A stretch of 7,101 bases of DNA from positions 1 to 7,101 of the forward strand of contig JBKGZA010000172.1 in NCBI GenBank assembly GCA_046545815.1, read 5' to 3'. How positions within the stretch are numbered: position 1 is the stretch's first letter; every line of letters starts with the position of its first letter. The translations under genes and the position numbers were made by a program. The notes beneath the pieces were generated by a model, which was not told where the DNA came from, did not search any database, and saw only the letters and a list, made by a program, of their open reading frames with translations. The DNA comes from JAGXLC01 sp046545815. GTDB taxonomy: Bacteria; Bacteroidota; Bacteroidia; Bacteroidales; UBA12077. Of this stretch, positions 1 through 6,381 are shown piece after piece.

Positions 1-50
1 TTGAAAGTTAATATTTTACCACAAATCCCTCCGATTCACCCAGATGATAA

Positions 51-82
51 AAGAAAAAAAGCTCCACAAAATATTGTGGAGC
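51..82 (-). terminator. Intrinsic terminator of the cold-shock gene
   Basis: The perfect 9-bp stem GCTCCACAA/TTGTGGAGC (61-69 with 74-82) encloses a 4-base loop. Read on the minus strand it is followed directly by a run of seven T, then C and more T. It starts about 30 bases past the stop codon of the cold-shock gene, which is where a Rho-independent terminator should lie. The plus-strand side also has a short T run (90-95), so weak activity in the other direction is possible. Confidence 0.9.
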
Positions 83-112
83 TTAAGGATTTTTTGATGG
101 ATAATATATTAA

Positions 113-304
113 CTATATCCGTTTAACATTTACCGCATACAATCCTTTTTCTCCTTCTTTAGGTTCAAACGTCACTTCGTCATCTTCTTGAATATTGTCA
201 ATAAGATCTGATACATGGACGAAGTATTCACTGTCTGATTCTTTGTCTTTAATGAATCCGAATTTTTTGGCTTCATTAAAGAACTTAACTGTTCCTTCTT
301 TCAT
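113..304 (-). CDS. Cold-shock domain protein (CspA family)
   Basis: This is a 63-residue single cold-shock domain, slightly shorter than E. coli CspA (70 aa). It should be a cytoplasmic five-stranded OB-fold that binds single-stranded RNA or DNA and melts RNA secondary structure. The opening GTVKFFNEAKKFGFI (residues 4-18) holds the RNP1-like surface, and YFVHVSDL (27-34) is the RNP2-like strand. The usual Trp of the KWF motif is Phe here (KFF), and KGFGF reads KKFGF; both look like tolerated variants. The start is an ATG at 304 with an A/T-rich rather than Shine-Dalgarno leader. It is a single-gene unit with its own terminator, divergent from the repeat-protein gene. The predicted 5' leader is short, so there is no sign of the long thermosensing leader of E. 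coli cspA. Whether it responds to cold cannot be told from sequence. Confidence 0.93.
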   Translation of the reverse strand: MKEGTVKFFNEAKKFGFIKDKESDSEYFVHVSDLIDNIQEDDEVTFEPKEGEKGLYAVNVKRI

Positions 305-333
305 AATGTAGTTTAATTAAAATGTTCACGGAA

Positions 334-341
334 CAAATATA
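334..341 (-). promoter_or_regulatory. Candidate -7 box for the cold-shock gene
   Basis: Read on the minus strand this is TATATTTG, a full match to the Bacteroidota -7 consensus TAnnTTTG. It lies about 30 bases upstream of the ATG, giving a leader of roughly 20-25 bases. No good TTG or TTTG -33 element sits at the expected distance (that position reads TTTT), so the call rests on the -7 box and its location. Confidence 0.5.
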
Positions 342-373
342 CAGTTATTCAATATATTAAAAAAATTTTCCAG

Positions 374-393
374 AAAAAGTTTCGAAAGTTTTT
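374..393. repeat. 20-bp near-palindrome in the divergent spacer
   Basis: The sequence AAAAAGTTTCGAAAGTTTTT is an inverted repeat with one mismatched pair (G opposite G) around a perfect TTTCGAAA core. It lies upstream of the cold-shock -7 box and well upstream of the promoter proposed for the repeat protein. That position and symmetry would suit a dimeric regulator, but A/T tracts also make chance dyads common in such spacers. No regulator gene is adjacent. Confidence 0.3.
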
Positions 394-479
394 GTCATCC
401 GGAACCCGAACAATTGATACAATCATCTAAATATTAAAAGAGTAAACCTGTCTATTAGAAAATATATTTTAGAGGTTCA

Positions 480-513
480 TTGAAAGAAATGCCAAAAAAT
501 TTTCGTACATTTG
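480..513 (+). promoter_or_regulatory. Candidate promoter of the repeat-protein gene
   Basis: TACATTTG at 506-513 matches the Bacteroidota -7 consensus TAnnTTTG fully. A TTG at 480-482 could be the -33 element, with a 23-base spacer at the long end of what is tolerated. The predicted start of transcription is near 520, leaving a leader of about 30 bases before the ATG. Confidence 0.5.
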
Positions 514-550
514 ATGTCAAGTTAGTATTCCTGCCTTAAGTCACAAGGAT

Positions 551-1342
551 ATGTCAAACAACGCTTCACAACCAGATCCCTCTGCTATGGGGCGCCACAG
601 GATAGTAAACAAACCCGGGGAACTGGAAAATTACCTGATAACCGGTACCAGGAACAGTTATGACTGTAATGGGGTAACCTTTAAATGTGAAATGGACTTA
701 TCTGAAAGAACGTTCGGAAATGCGTATTTCCAGAATGCTGTATTTGAAAAACGGGTATCTTTTAAAAATTCCACTTTTTCAGGAAATGCCGAGTTTATAG
801 CTACAAGGTTTTCAGCAGATGTTGAATTTTGGAGGTCGGATTTCAACGGATACATCAAGTTCTGGAAAGCTGAGTTTCTTGCCAGGGCAAACTTTATAGA
901 AGCCCGTTTTTCACATAATGCAGATTTCCTTGAAACTCAATTTTCAGGAGATGTAAAATTCTGGAAAGCCTTATTTTCTGAAAATGCTGATTTTATAGGC
1001 ACTTTGTTTTCCGGTAATGCCAGTTTTTTGTTGGCTCAGTTCTCGGGAGATGTTAACTTTACAGAAGCCCGGTTTTCAGGGATTGCCAATTTTTCAGGAG
1101 CCAGACTTTCAGGCGATACCAATTCCCGGTTTTTAGGAATTATAAACTTCCGGGGGGCTCAGTTTTTGGACGATGCTGAATTTTGGAAAACCCGGTTTTT
1201 AGGAAATGCAAACTTTTTAGGAGCCACCTTTTCCGGTATAGCTGAATTTTCAGAGGCTACTTTTTCAGGAATAACGGACTTTTCAGATTCCACTTTTTAT
1301 TCAGCAGACTTCAGCAATACAGCATTCGACCCAAATACTTAG
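551..1342 (+). CDS. Pentapeptide-repeat-like protein with 11-residue period
   Basis: This 263-residue protein has no signal peptide or membrane segment, so it is probably cytoplasmic. Residues 1-54 are non-repetitive. From residue 55 to 259 Phe recurs at alternating spacings of 6 and 5, as in FSGNAEFIATRF, giving 11-residue units. The pattern resembles Pfam's Pentapeptide_3 type (F-S-G-x-A-x-F-x-x-A-x) rather than strict A(D/N)LXX fivefold repeats. Such proteins are expected to form elongated beta-helices with Phe stacked inside. The best-known relatives (Qnr, MfpA) mimic DNA and bind gyrase, but most members have no known role and nothing here points to gyrase. One unit (186-193) is three residues short. 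The protein ends with two 5-residue steps. AAGGA lies only one base before the ATG, too close for a normal Shine-Dalgarno; a later Met at residue 13 is a possible alternative start. The gene stands alone and converges on the methyltransferase gene. Confidence 0.85.
   Translation: MSNNASQPDPSAMGRHRIVNKPGELENYLITGTRNSYDCNGVTFKCEMDLSERTFGNAYFQNAVFEKRVSFKNSTFSGNAEFIATRFSADVEFWRSDFNGYIKFWKAEFLARANFIEARFSHNADFLETQFSGDVKFWKALFSENADFIGTLFSGNASFLLAQFSGDVNFTEARFSGIANFSGARLSGDTNSRFLGIINFRGAQFLDDAEFWKTRFLGNANFLGATFSGIAEFSEATFSGITDFSDSTFYSADFSNTAFDPNT
743..1327 (+). repeat. Tandem 33-bp coding repeats (17 units, one shortened)
   Basis: Codons 65-259 comprise 17 units plus a terminal cap. Sixteen units are 33 bp (11 residues) and one, beginning at codon 186, is 24 bp. 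Some copies are close at the DNA level. CCCGGTTTTTAGGAA occurs at 1125 and again at 1191, 66 bp apart. TTCTGGAAAGC occurs at 860 and 959, 99 bp apart. A 17-base stretch at 890 recurs at 1055 with one mismatch, 165 bp apart. All are multiples of 33, which indicates spread by in-frame unit duplication. Confidence 0.85.
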
Positions 1343-1397
1343 ATAAAATATATTTCTCAGCGTAAGCATTTCCACCCACCTATATTTAATAAAATCA

Positions 1398-2483
1398 TCA
1401 CCTTTTGCTGGCCGACCAGTTTTCGACTGACTTCTGCGTGTTGCCCCGTACCTGTACTTTGCCCTTAATCTGATCTTCATCCACGCTGCCATTGAAAACA
1501 TATTTCGTACCACTGGAGGGATTTACCGCCGTAAAAGCAATCCGCTCACCTTTAAGATTGCTCTCATTGATCCTGAGATCCATATTCCCCGCATGCAGGG
1601 TAAGATTGATTTCCTGATATTCCTGCTCAACCGTCATGGTGAACCTTTTTCCGTTGGATTGCCATTGCCATCGCCCTTCAACCTTGGCCGGTATGATCCA
1701 TAAATAAACGCTGTGGGTATGGATGCTCAAAGGCTCTCTCAATTTCTGTTCTTCCAGCCGGATATCAATATTATCCAGCTTTATGTCATTTTGAATCATC
1801 CAGTCGCTCAGGTCAAATTTTGAAGTGTCTATTGTTGGGTTTTCTTCAATCATACGCTTTTCCAACGTAAAATCCTCCTCATCGCTGCCAATGGAACGGT
1901 CTGATATCCCAGTATCTTTCCTAAAATCTTGATCGTCAATCCGAACTCTCTTATCCGGTTTCCAATCACCCATGTCAAAATTGTGTGATACAATCTTTGT
2001 ACCCGGTTCCAGTTTGTCGAGAAGTATAGGGCGAAGTCTGCGATTTATGGAATTTAGAAGATACATGGTAATTATATTGGCCCTGCTGAAGTCGGTCTTG
2101 AAAATGTCCTGCTGAAAAAACATAACCTTATCCTCTACCCCTGAGATTTTTGCATTCTCTTCGGCTTCCTCAATACGTTCAGGATCCAGGTCCACACCAT
2201 GACCATATGCTCCGCGCTGAGCGGCAGACACAACAATACGTCCGTCCCCACAGCCCAGGTCAATTACATAATCATTCTCCCCGACATCAGCTATATTCAG
2301 CATCTTTTTCACCACACTATGAGGTGTAGACACATAAGGAACATCGAGTTCCTGGGCATCTGCAAAAGGATAAAGGAAAAACATCAGGCAAGCAGTTATC
2401 ACCATCATCCGAAACCCTTTACTGTCAGATATAGATGAAATACTGCCAGATAAACTTAATGATTCTCTCTTATTGGTTTTCAT
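1398..2483 (-). CDS. Class I SAM-dependent methyltransferase with signal peptide
   Basis: A 361-residue protein. A basic N-region (residues 1-25) precedes a hydrophobic stretch (26-40) ending in an A-D-A|QE signal-peptidase-like site near residue 43, so export or membrane anchoring is predicted. The Rossmann methyltransferase domain runs from about 47 to 176. DLGCGDGRI (75-83) is the SAM-binding glycine loop, GVDLDPE (96-102) holds the acidic ribose-binding residue after strand 2, and QQDIF (124-128) is the strand-4 region. YLLNSINRRLRP (141-152) and SHNFDMGDWKPD (166-177) resemble the FAM173/ATPSCKMT-like lysine methyltransferase group; this is my recollection of the family, not a search. 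A charged stretch (about 184-254) separates this core from HSVYLWIIPAKVEGRW (257-272) and a beta-rich C-terminal domain. The start is set by a 4-base ATGA overlap with the transketolase stop, implying co-translation. The substrate is unknown. No clear terminator follows the stop. Confidence 0.82.
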   Translation of the reverse strand: MKTNKRESLSLSGSISSISDSKGFRMMVITACLMFFLYPFADAQELDVPYVSTPHSVVKKMLNIADVGENDYVIDLGCGDGRIVVSAAQRGAYGHGVDLDPERIEEAEENAKISGVEDKVMFFQQDIFKTDFSRANIITMYLLNSINRRLRPILLDKLEPGTKIVSHNFDMGDWKPDKRVRIDDQDFRKDTGISDRSIGSDEEDFTLEKRMIEENPTIDTSKFDLSDWMIQNDIKLDNIDIRLEEQKLREPLSIHTHSVYLWIIPAKVEGRWQWQSNGKRFTMTVEQEYQEINLTLHAGNMDLRINESNLKGERIAFTAVNPSSGTKYVFNGSVDEDQIKGKVQVRGNTQKSVENWSASKR

Positions 2484-4315
2484 GTTTCAAGCAATTTTCG
2501 TATTCTCTCGGCGATGCCTTCCGCATCGATTTCCTGTTCTGCCATTAGTTCAACGGAAGTTCCCGAGTGAGGAAGGTTGGTCACAGCCTGAGAATAGACC
2601 TTTATATTCTGGCCGACTGCAGCAGCGACGGCTTCACCCATTCCCCCTTCAGGATAATGATCTTCTACGGTGAGAATAAAAGAGGCATTCCCGGCTGCTT
2701 CGAGTATTCGCTCCTTGTCAACCGGTTTAACAGAATATACATCCATTACTCCGGCAGAAATCCCTTCTTTCTCAAGGATTTCCCGGGCCTTAAGTGCTTC
2801 AGATACCGTGATCCCCGTTGCCAGGATCATCACCGAATCGTCATCGGATTGTTTCAGCACTTTAGATCCCCCGATCTCAAAATTTTCCGAAGAATCGTAA
2901 ATTACAGGTGTTTTACCACGAATGGTCCGCATATAAGATATTCCCTGATAGGCATTCATGGCAGCGGTCAATTTCTCAGCCGAAACCGGATCAGAGGGAG
3001 AGAGAACCACGCTGCCGTAAAGCGAACGCATCATGGCAAGATCTTCCAGGCCCATTTGGGAGGGACCGTCTTCACCAATGGATACACCTGTATGCGATCC
3101 GCATAACTTCAGATCGGCCTGGGAATAAGAGGCCATACGTATCTGATCGTGGGCACGGGTAAGAAATGCTGCGAAAGTGGCTACATAGGGTCTTTTACCG
3201 CGTGCCTGCAGCCCTGCTGCGAAACCAATCATGTTTTGCTCGGCAATGTAACACTCAACAGACCGATCAGGAAAACTATCAAAAGAAAATTTGGTCCGGG
3301 TAGAGTTCTTCACATCTCCATCAAGCACCACTATTTGTTTATCCCGTTCACCGAGTTTTTTTACAGCGTTTCCAAAAGCAGTACGTGTAGCTTCTTTATC
3401 ACCTTTCTGATATTGAGGATCAATCTCTATCTTGCCTTCATCCTTTGAGGGAATCGGTGATAAACTGGTCTGATTATCCGGTTTATAATCTACGGTTTGC
3501 AAACGCTTTTCGATCTGTTCTCTGGCTTTCACCAATTCATCCTCAGATACGGCTTGCCCGTGTCGTCCATCGGCATTTTCCAGAAAATCCACGCCTTTAC
3601 CTTTTACAGTTTGTGCAAGGATCATGGAGGGCCTGGGATCTTGTTTGGCAGCTTCAACAGCTTCAATAATTTCTTCTACGGAATGACCATCTATGGTTTG
3701 TGTGTGCCAGCCAAATGCCTCTGCCTTTTTCTGGTATTCCTCAATATTCCATTCATAAATGGTGGGTCCGCTTTGACCCAAACGGTTAATATCAACAATT
3801 CCGATAACATTGTTCAGTTTCAGGGCCGAGCCCAGAAGCATGGCTTCCCAAACGTTGCCTTCCGCCATTTCACCATCTCCGATGAGCACATAGGCATATC
3901 GGGCAATAGAGTCCATTTTCATGGCCATAGCCAAGCCGAGTCCTCCGCTTAATCCCTGGCCGAGCGAGCCGGTAGCCAGACGAACACCCGCCAGTTTGGG
4001 AACAGGATGACCCTCCAGGATACTGTCAAATTCACGCAGACTCATTATGTCCTGATCTTTGAGCATACCTGCCTCATCCATGGTGGCATATAACCCCGGT
4101 GCTCCGTGACCTTTGGACAATACAAAATCATCACCTTCCAGAGAATTCGGATTTTCAGGATCATAAACCATCTGATCAAAATACAGAACACTGAAAATCT
4201 CTGCCGCCGACATTGCGGTGGTAGGATGGCCGGATCCTGCACGGGTGGTCATCTCCAATGACTTAAGACGGATCCTTTCGGCTTTATCCTTTAAAAATTC
4301 GTTACGCGCTTTCAT
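2480..4315 (-). CDS. tkt: Transketolase, single-chain, animal-type
   Basis: A 611-residue thiamine-diphosphate enzyme that moves two-carbon ketol units between sugar phosphates in the non-oxidative pentose phosphate pathway (EC 2.2.1.1), in the cytoplasm. The N-terminal diphosphate-binding domain (about 1-275) has SGHP (28-31, His30), SKGH (67-70, His70), GHPVPK (102-107), ATGSLGQGL (114-122) and the ThDP/metal motif GDGEMAEGN (146-154) ending at N177 of DINRLGQS. A variable linker (about 276-306) leads to the pyrimidine-binding domain with the catalytic Glu in AEQNMIGF (Glu359). A third domain includes EDHYPEGGMG and runs to the end. Motifs such as GHPVPK, DINRLGQS and EAFGWH match vertebrate TKT (about 623 aa) better than E. 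coli TktA (about 663 aa). The enzyme is full length, not split into two subunits. It is first in a two-gene unit with the methyltransferase. The ATG at 4315 has no obvious Shine-Dalgarno. DXP synthase is less likely given the motifs. Confidence 0.95.
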   Translation of the reverse strand: MKARNEFLKDKAERIRLKSLEMTTRAGSGHPTTAMSAAEIFSVLYFDQMVYDPENPNSLEGDDFVLSKGHGAPGLYATMDEAGMLKDQDIMSLREFDSILEGHPVPKLAGVRLATGSLGQGLSGGLGLAMAMKMDSIARYAYVLIGDGEMAEGNVWEAMLLGSALKLNNVIGIVDINRLGQSGPTIYEWNIEEYQKKAEAFGWHTQTIDGHSVEEIIEAVEAAKQDPRPSMILAQTVKGKGVDFLENADGRHGQAVSEDELVKAREQIEKRLQTVDYKPDNQTSLSPIPSKDEGKIEIDPQYQKGDKEATRTAFGNAVKKLGERDKQIVVLDGDVKNSTRTKFSFDSFPDRSVECYIAEQNMIGFAAGLQARGKRPYVATFAAFLTRAHDQIRMASYSQADLKLCGSHTGVSIGEDGPSQMGLEDLAMMRSLYGSVVLSPSDPVSAEKLTAAMNAYQGISYMRTIRGKTPVIYDSSENFEIGGSKVLKQSDDDSVMILATGITVSEALKAREILEKEGISAGVMDVYSVKPVDKERILEAAGNASFILTVEDHYPEGGMGEAVAAAVGQNIKVYSQAVTNLPHSGTSVELMAEQEIDAEGIAERIRKLLET

Positions 4316-4547
4316 AATGCAATCTTTTAAGTTCTACAATTGTGTAATTCCCTTTAAAATGGTATATCTAAAAAAAATAACCCCAATTAGCAGGGCAATA
4401 AATTTAAAAAAATTACACGAATTTTTTAACAATCTATTGTCAGGTAATTAAATAAACAAGTACAAAACGGATTTGTTAACCCATAGCATATTTATACAAT
4501 CTATACACCCCATCTTATCTTTTACGGTCATAAACATTTTTTTGTTA

Positions 4548-4571
4548 TACCCCTAAAAATTTAAGGGGGTA
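4548..4571. repeat. GC-cored inverted repeat (TACCCC / GGGGTA)
   Basis: TACCCC (4548-4553) pairs perfectly with GGGGTA (4566-4571). The inner TAAA/TTTA segments can extend the stem if an AG (4564-4565) bulges. It is the only GC-dense element in a very AT-rich spacer. On the plus strand it is followed by AATTTATTTTT, which is terminator-like, but no gene lies upstream on that strand. It sits about 75 bases before the promoter proposed for the FMN protein and could be an operator or a boundary element. Confidence 0.35.
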
Positions 4572-4645
4572 ATTTATTTTTAAAGCATTAATCCATTAAA
4601 ATATCTTAAAAATAGAAGGATTATATATATTTTTTGTATATTTTT

Positions 4646-4676
4646 TTTGGCAATCCCCTATATTTTTCAACCTTTG
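4646..4676 (+). promoter_or_regulatory. Candidate promoter of the FMN-binding gene
   Basis: TTTG at 4646-4649 and AACCTTTG at 4669-4676 are 19 bases apart, fitting the Bacteroidota -33/-7 layout. The -7 box has one mismatch to TAnnTTTG (A for the first T). Transcription would start near 4683, leaving a leader of about 40 bases. Confidence 0.5.
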
Positions 4677-4721
4677 CAAACTGAATAAATATTCAATTAT
4701 AAATCATAAAAACTATTGTCT

Positions 4722-6362
4722 ATGCTTCAATGGCCGAAAAACAACGACGCACTCGGAACGTTAAACCGTGGTATTCCAGCCGAATCAGGTTTATGTACCT
4801 TATGTACTTCCGATTGTAAAGGAAAATGTGAAACCTGGATGGCTTCCCTCCAGGGAAGAAAAATGCTTTATCCGAGAGATTTTGGGAAATCCACAGCCGG
4901 TGCCAACAATGTTTCTTCAGTAGGTATTGGCTATCATGGTCTAAGGATTCATGGCTATGCATATGGAGTGAATGGAGTAGAACCTCCATTAACCAACAAA
5001 CCGGATGATTGCCTGTTCACCAATGTAAATGTGGAATCTTCATTTGGGAATGAAGTAAAGACCAAAACCCGTATGCCAATTATGACGGGTGCATTGGGTT
5101 CAACTTTTATCGCAGCCAAATATTGGGAATCATTTGCCATAGGTGCAGCCTTATGCGGCATTCCTCTTGTTGTAGGGGAAAATGTTGTGGGAGTTGACAA
5201 AAAATCTGAACTTAAAGGAGGAAAAATTGCCGCAGCACCTGAGCTGGACCGGCGGATTCAGACTTATAAGAAGTTCTATGACGGTTATGGAGCCATCATT
5301 GTACAATTGAATGTGGAAGACACAGCCAACGGTGTTGCCGAATATATCATTGAAAACTATGGAAATGATGTGATCATTGAATTGAAATGGGGGCAAGGAG
5401 CAAAAGATATTGGTGGTGAAATTCAGGTAAACAGCATTGAATATGCTCAGTTTTTGAAAGACCGGGGCTACCTGGTTGATCCCGATCCCTATGATCCCAC
5501 GGTACAAACAGCATTCGAGTCAAGGGCCATTACTTCTTTTGCCCGTCACAGCCGCCTTGGAGCAACCGAAGCCAATGATCCCGAGCAGGTTCGGAAATCC
5601 TTCATGGATTCTGTTGCTTACCTGAGAAAACTTGGATTCAACCGGATCTCACTAAAAACCGGTGCCTATGATATGGAAGCACTGGCTATGGCCATACGTT
5701 ATGCTACAGATGCCAAACTGGACCTGCTCACCATTGACGGAGCCGGCGGCGGAACAGGTATGAGTCCCTGGAACATGATGCAACACTGGGGTATTCCTTC
5801 TGTTGCCCTTCATGCTAAAGCATACGAATATTCTCGTCTGCTGGAAGAAGAAGGAATGAAAGTACCCGATCTTTCCTTTGCCGGCGGATTTGCCCGGGAA
5901 GACCATATTTTTAAAGCCATGGCATTGGGCTCACCATTTACCAAAATGGTATGCCTCGGACGCTCAGCCATGATACCCGGATTTCTGGGAAGCAATATTG
6001 AGGGTGTATTCAAACCCGAGCGCAGGCACGAGCTTCATGGTCACTGGGAAGAACTCCCCGTAAACGTGGCGAAAATAGGGAAATATCCCGAAGAGATCTT
6101 TGCCGGTTGGGAACCTGTCAAGGAAAAAGTAGGAAAAGATGAACTGAAAAAAATACCCTACGGAGCAATAGCCATGTATGGATATGCAGACAAGCTTACC
6201 GGCGGACTCCAGCAGTTGATGGCCGGAGCCAGAAAATTCAACCTGGACGAAATACAACGTGATGATCTGGTTGCTTCCAACAGGGAAACCGAAGAAGTCA
6301 CAGGCATTCCCTTTATGACTGATGCCAATGACGAAAAGGCAAAACAAATACTGAACGGATAG
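4722..6362 (+). CDS. FMN-binding glutamate-synthase-family protein, stand-alone
   Basis: A 546-residue protein resembling the FMN-binding (beta/alpha)8 domain of glutamate synthase large subunit. Only that domain is recognised: there is no N-terminal glutaminase region, and no GltD-like partner is nearby. The core includes TRMPIMTGALGS, LKWGQGAKDIGGEI and TIDGAGGGTGMSPW (residues 337-350), the phosphate/flavin-binding loop, followed by AGGFARED (387-394). An N-terminal cluster C25-x2-C28-x3-C32-x3-C36 could bind an Fe-S centre or zinc. The Cys-rich 3Fe-4S motif that follows the barrel in GltB is absent; only isolated Cys remain there. A TTG at 4716 is in frame, but ATG at 4722 is preferred because the family-like opening MLQWPKNND starts there and ATG is the stronger codon; neither has a clear Shine-Dalgarno. 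The enzyme is probably a cytoplasmic flavoprotein oxidoreductase. True glutamate synthase activity is uncertain. It appears to be monocistronic, ending at a hairpin. Confidence 0.85.
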   Translation: MLQWPKNNDALGTLNRGIPAESGLCTLCTSDCKGKCETWMASLQGRKMLYPRDFGKSTAGANNVSSVGIGYHGLRIHGYAYGVNGVEPPLTNKPDDCLFTNVNVESSFGNEVKTKTRMPIMTGALGSTFIAAKYWESFAIGAALCGIPLVVGENVVGVDKKSELKGGKIAAAPELDRRIQTYKKFYDGYGAIIVQLNVEDTANGVAEYIIENYGNDVIIELKWGQGAKDIGGEIQVNSIEYAQFLKDRGYLVDPDPYDPTVQTAFESRAITSFARHSRLGATEANDPEQVRKSFMDSVAYLRKLGFNRISLKTGAYDMEALAMAIRYATDAKLDLLTIDGAGGGTGMSPWNMMQHWGIPSVALHAKAYEYSRLLEEEGMKVPDLSFAGGFAREDHIFKAMALGSPFTKMVCLGRSAMIPGFLGSNIEGVFKPERRHELHGHWEELPVNVAKIGKYPEEIFAGWEPVKEKVGKDELKKIPYGAIAMYGYADKLTGGLQQLMAGARKFNLDEIQRDDLVASNRETEEVTGIPFMTDANDEKAKQILNG

Positions 6363-6381
6363 TCCACCATAAACACTGCTA

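Larger units (their letters stand above)
4316..4721. other. AT-rich divergent intergenic spacer
   Basis: About 400 bases lie between the divergent transketolase and glutamate-synthase-like genes. No coding frame with a recognisable product is present. The stretch contains a GC-cored dyad (4548-4571), long A and T runs, and a candidate plus-strand promoter (4646-4676). For transketolase on the minus strand I find no full TAnnTTTG box. A T-rich run near 4370-4380 gives TATTTTTT, one base off consensus, but no well-spaced -33 element, so its promoter stays unassigned. Confidence 0.6.

Noticed and set aside
1..126. Open plus-strand frame of about 41 codons running in from the left edge
   Set aside because: It runs through the perfect terminator hairpin and overlaps the 3' end of the cold-shock gene on the other strand. 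The translation shows no recognisable motif, so a chance open frame is more likely than the tail of a gene.
305..333. Long thermosensor leader of the cold-shock gene
   Set aside because: The best -7 box places the transcript start only about 20-25 bases before the ATG, so there is no room for a structured leader of the E. coli cspA type.
743..1327. 33-bp periodic DNA that might suggest a CRISPR or satellite array
   Set aside because: The period has no alternating repeat and spacer. It is in frame throughout and is fully explained by the 11-residue protein repeats.
1343..1397. Bidirectional terminator between the convergent repeat-protein and methyltransferase genes
   Set aside because: I looked for a stable stem with a T tract in this 55-base gap on both strands and found none worth calling.
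2406..2408. Alternative methyltransferase start at the internal Met26
   Set aside because: It would remove the positively charged N-region of the signal peptide and the ATGA overlap with transketolase, both of which favour the first ATG.
2567..3952. Several long plus-strand open frames of up to 179 codons opposite transketolase
   Set aside because: They lie wholly antisense to a well-supported gene, have low-quality compositions (many Cys, His, Arg and aromatic runs), and show no domain. They are shadows of its codon use.
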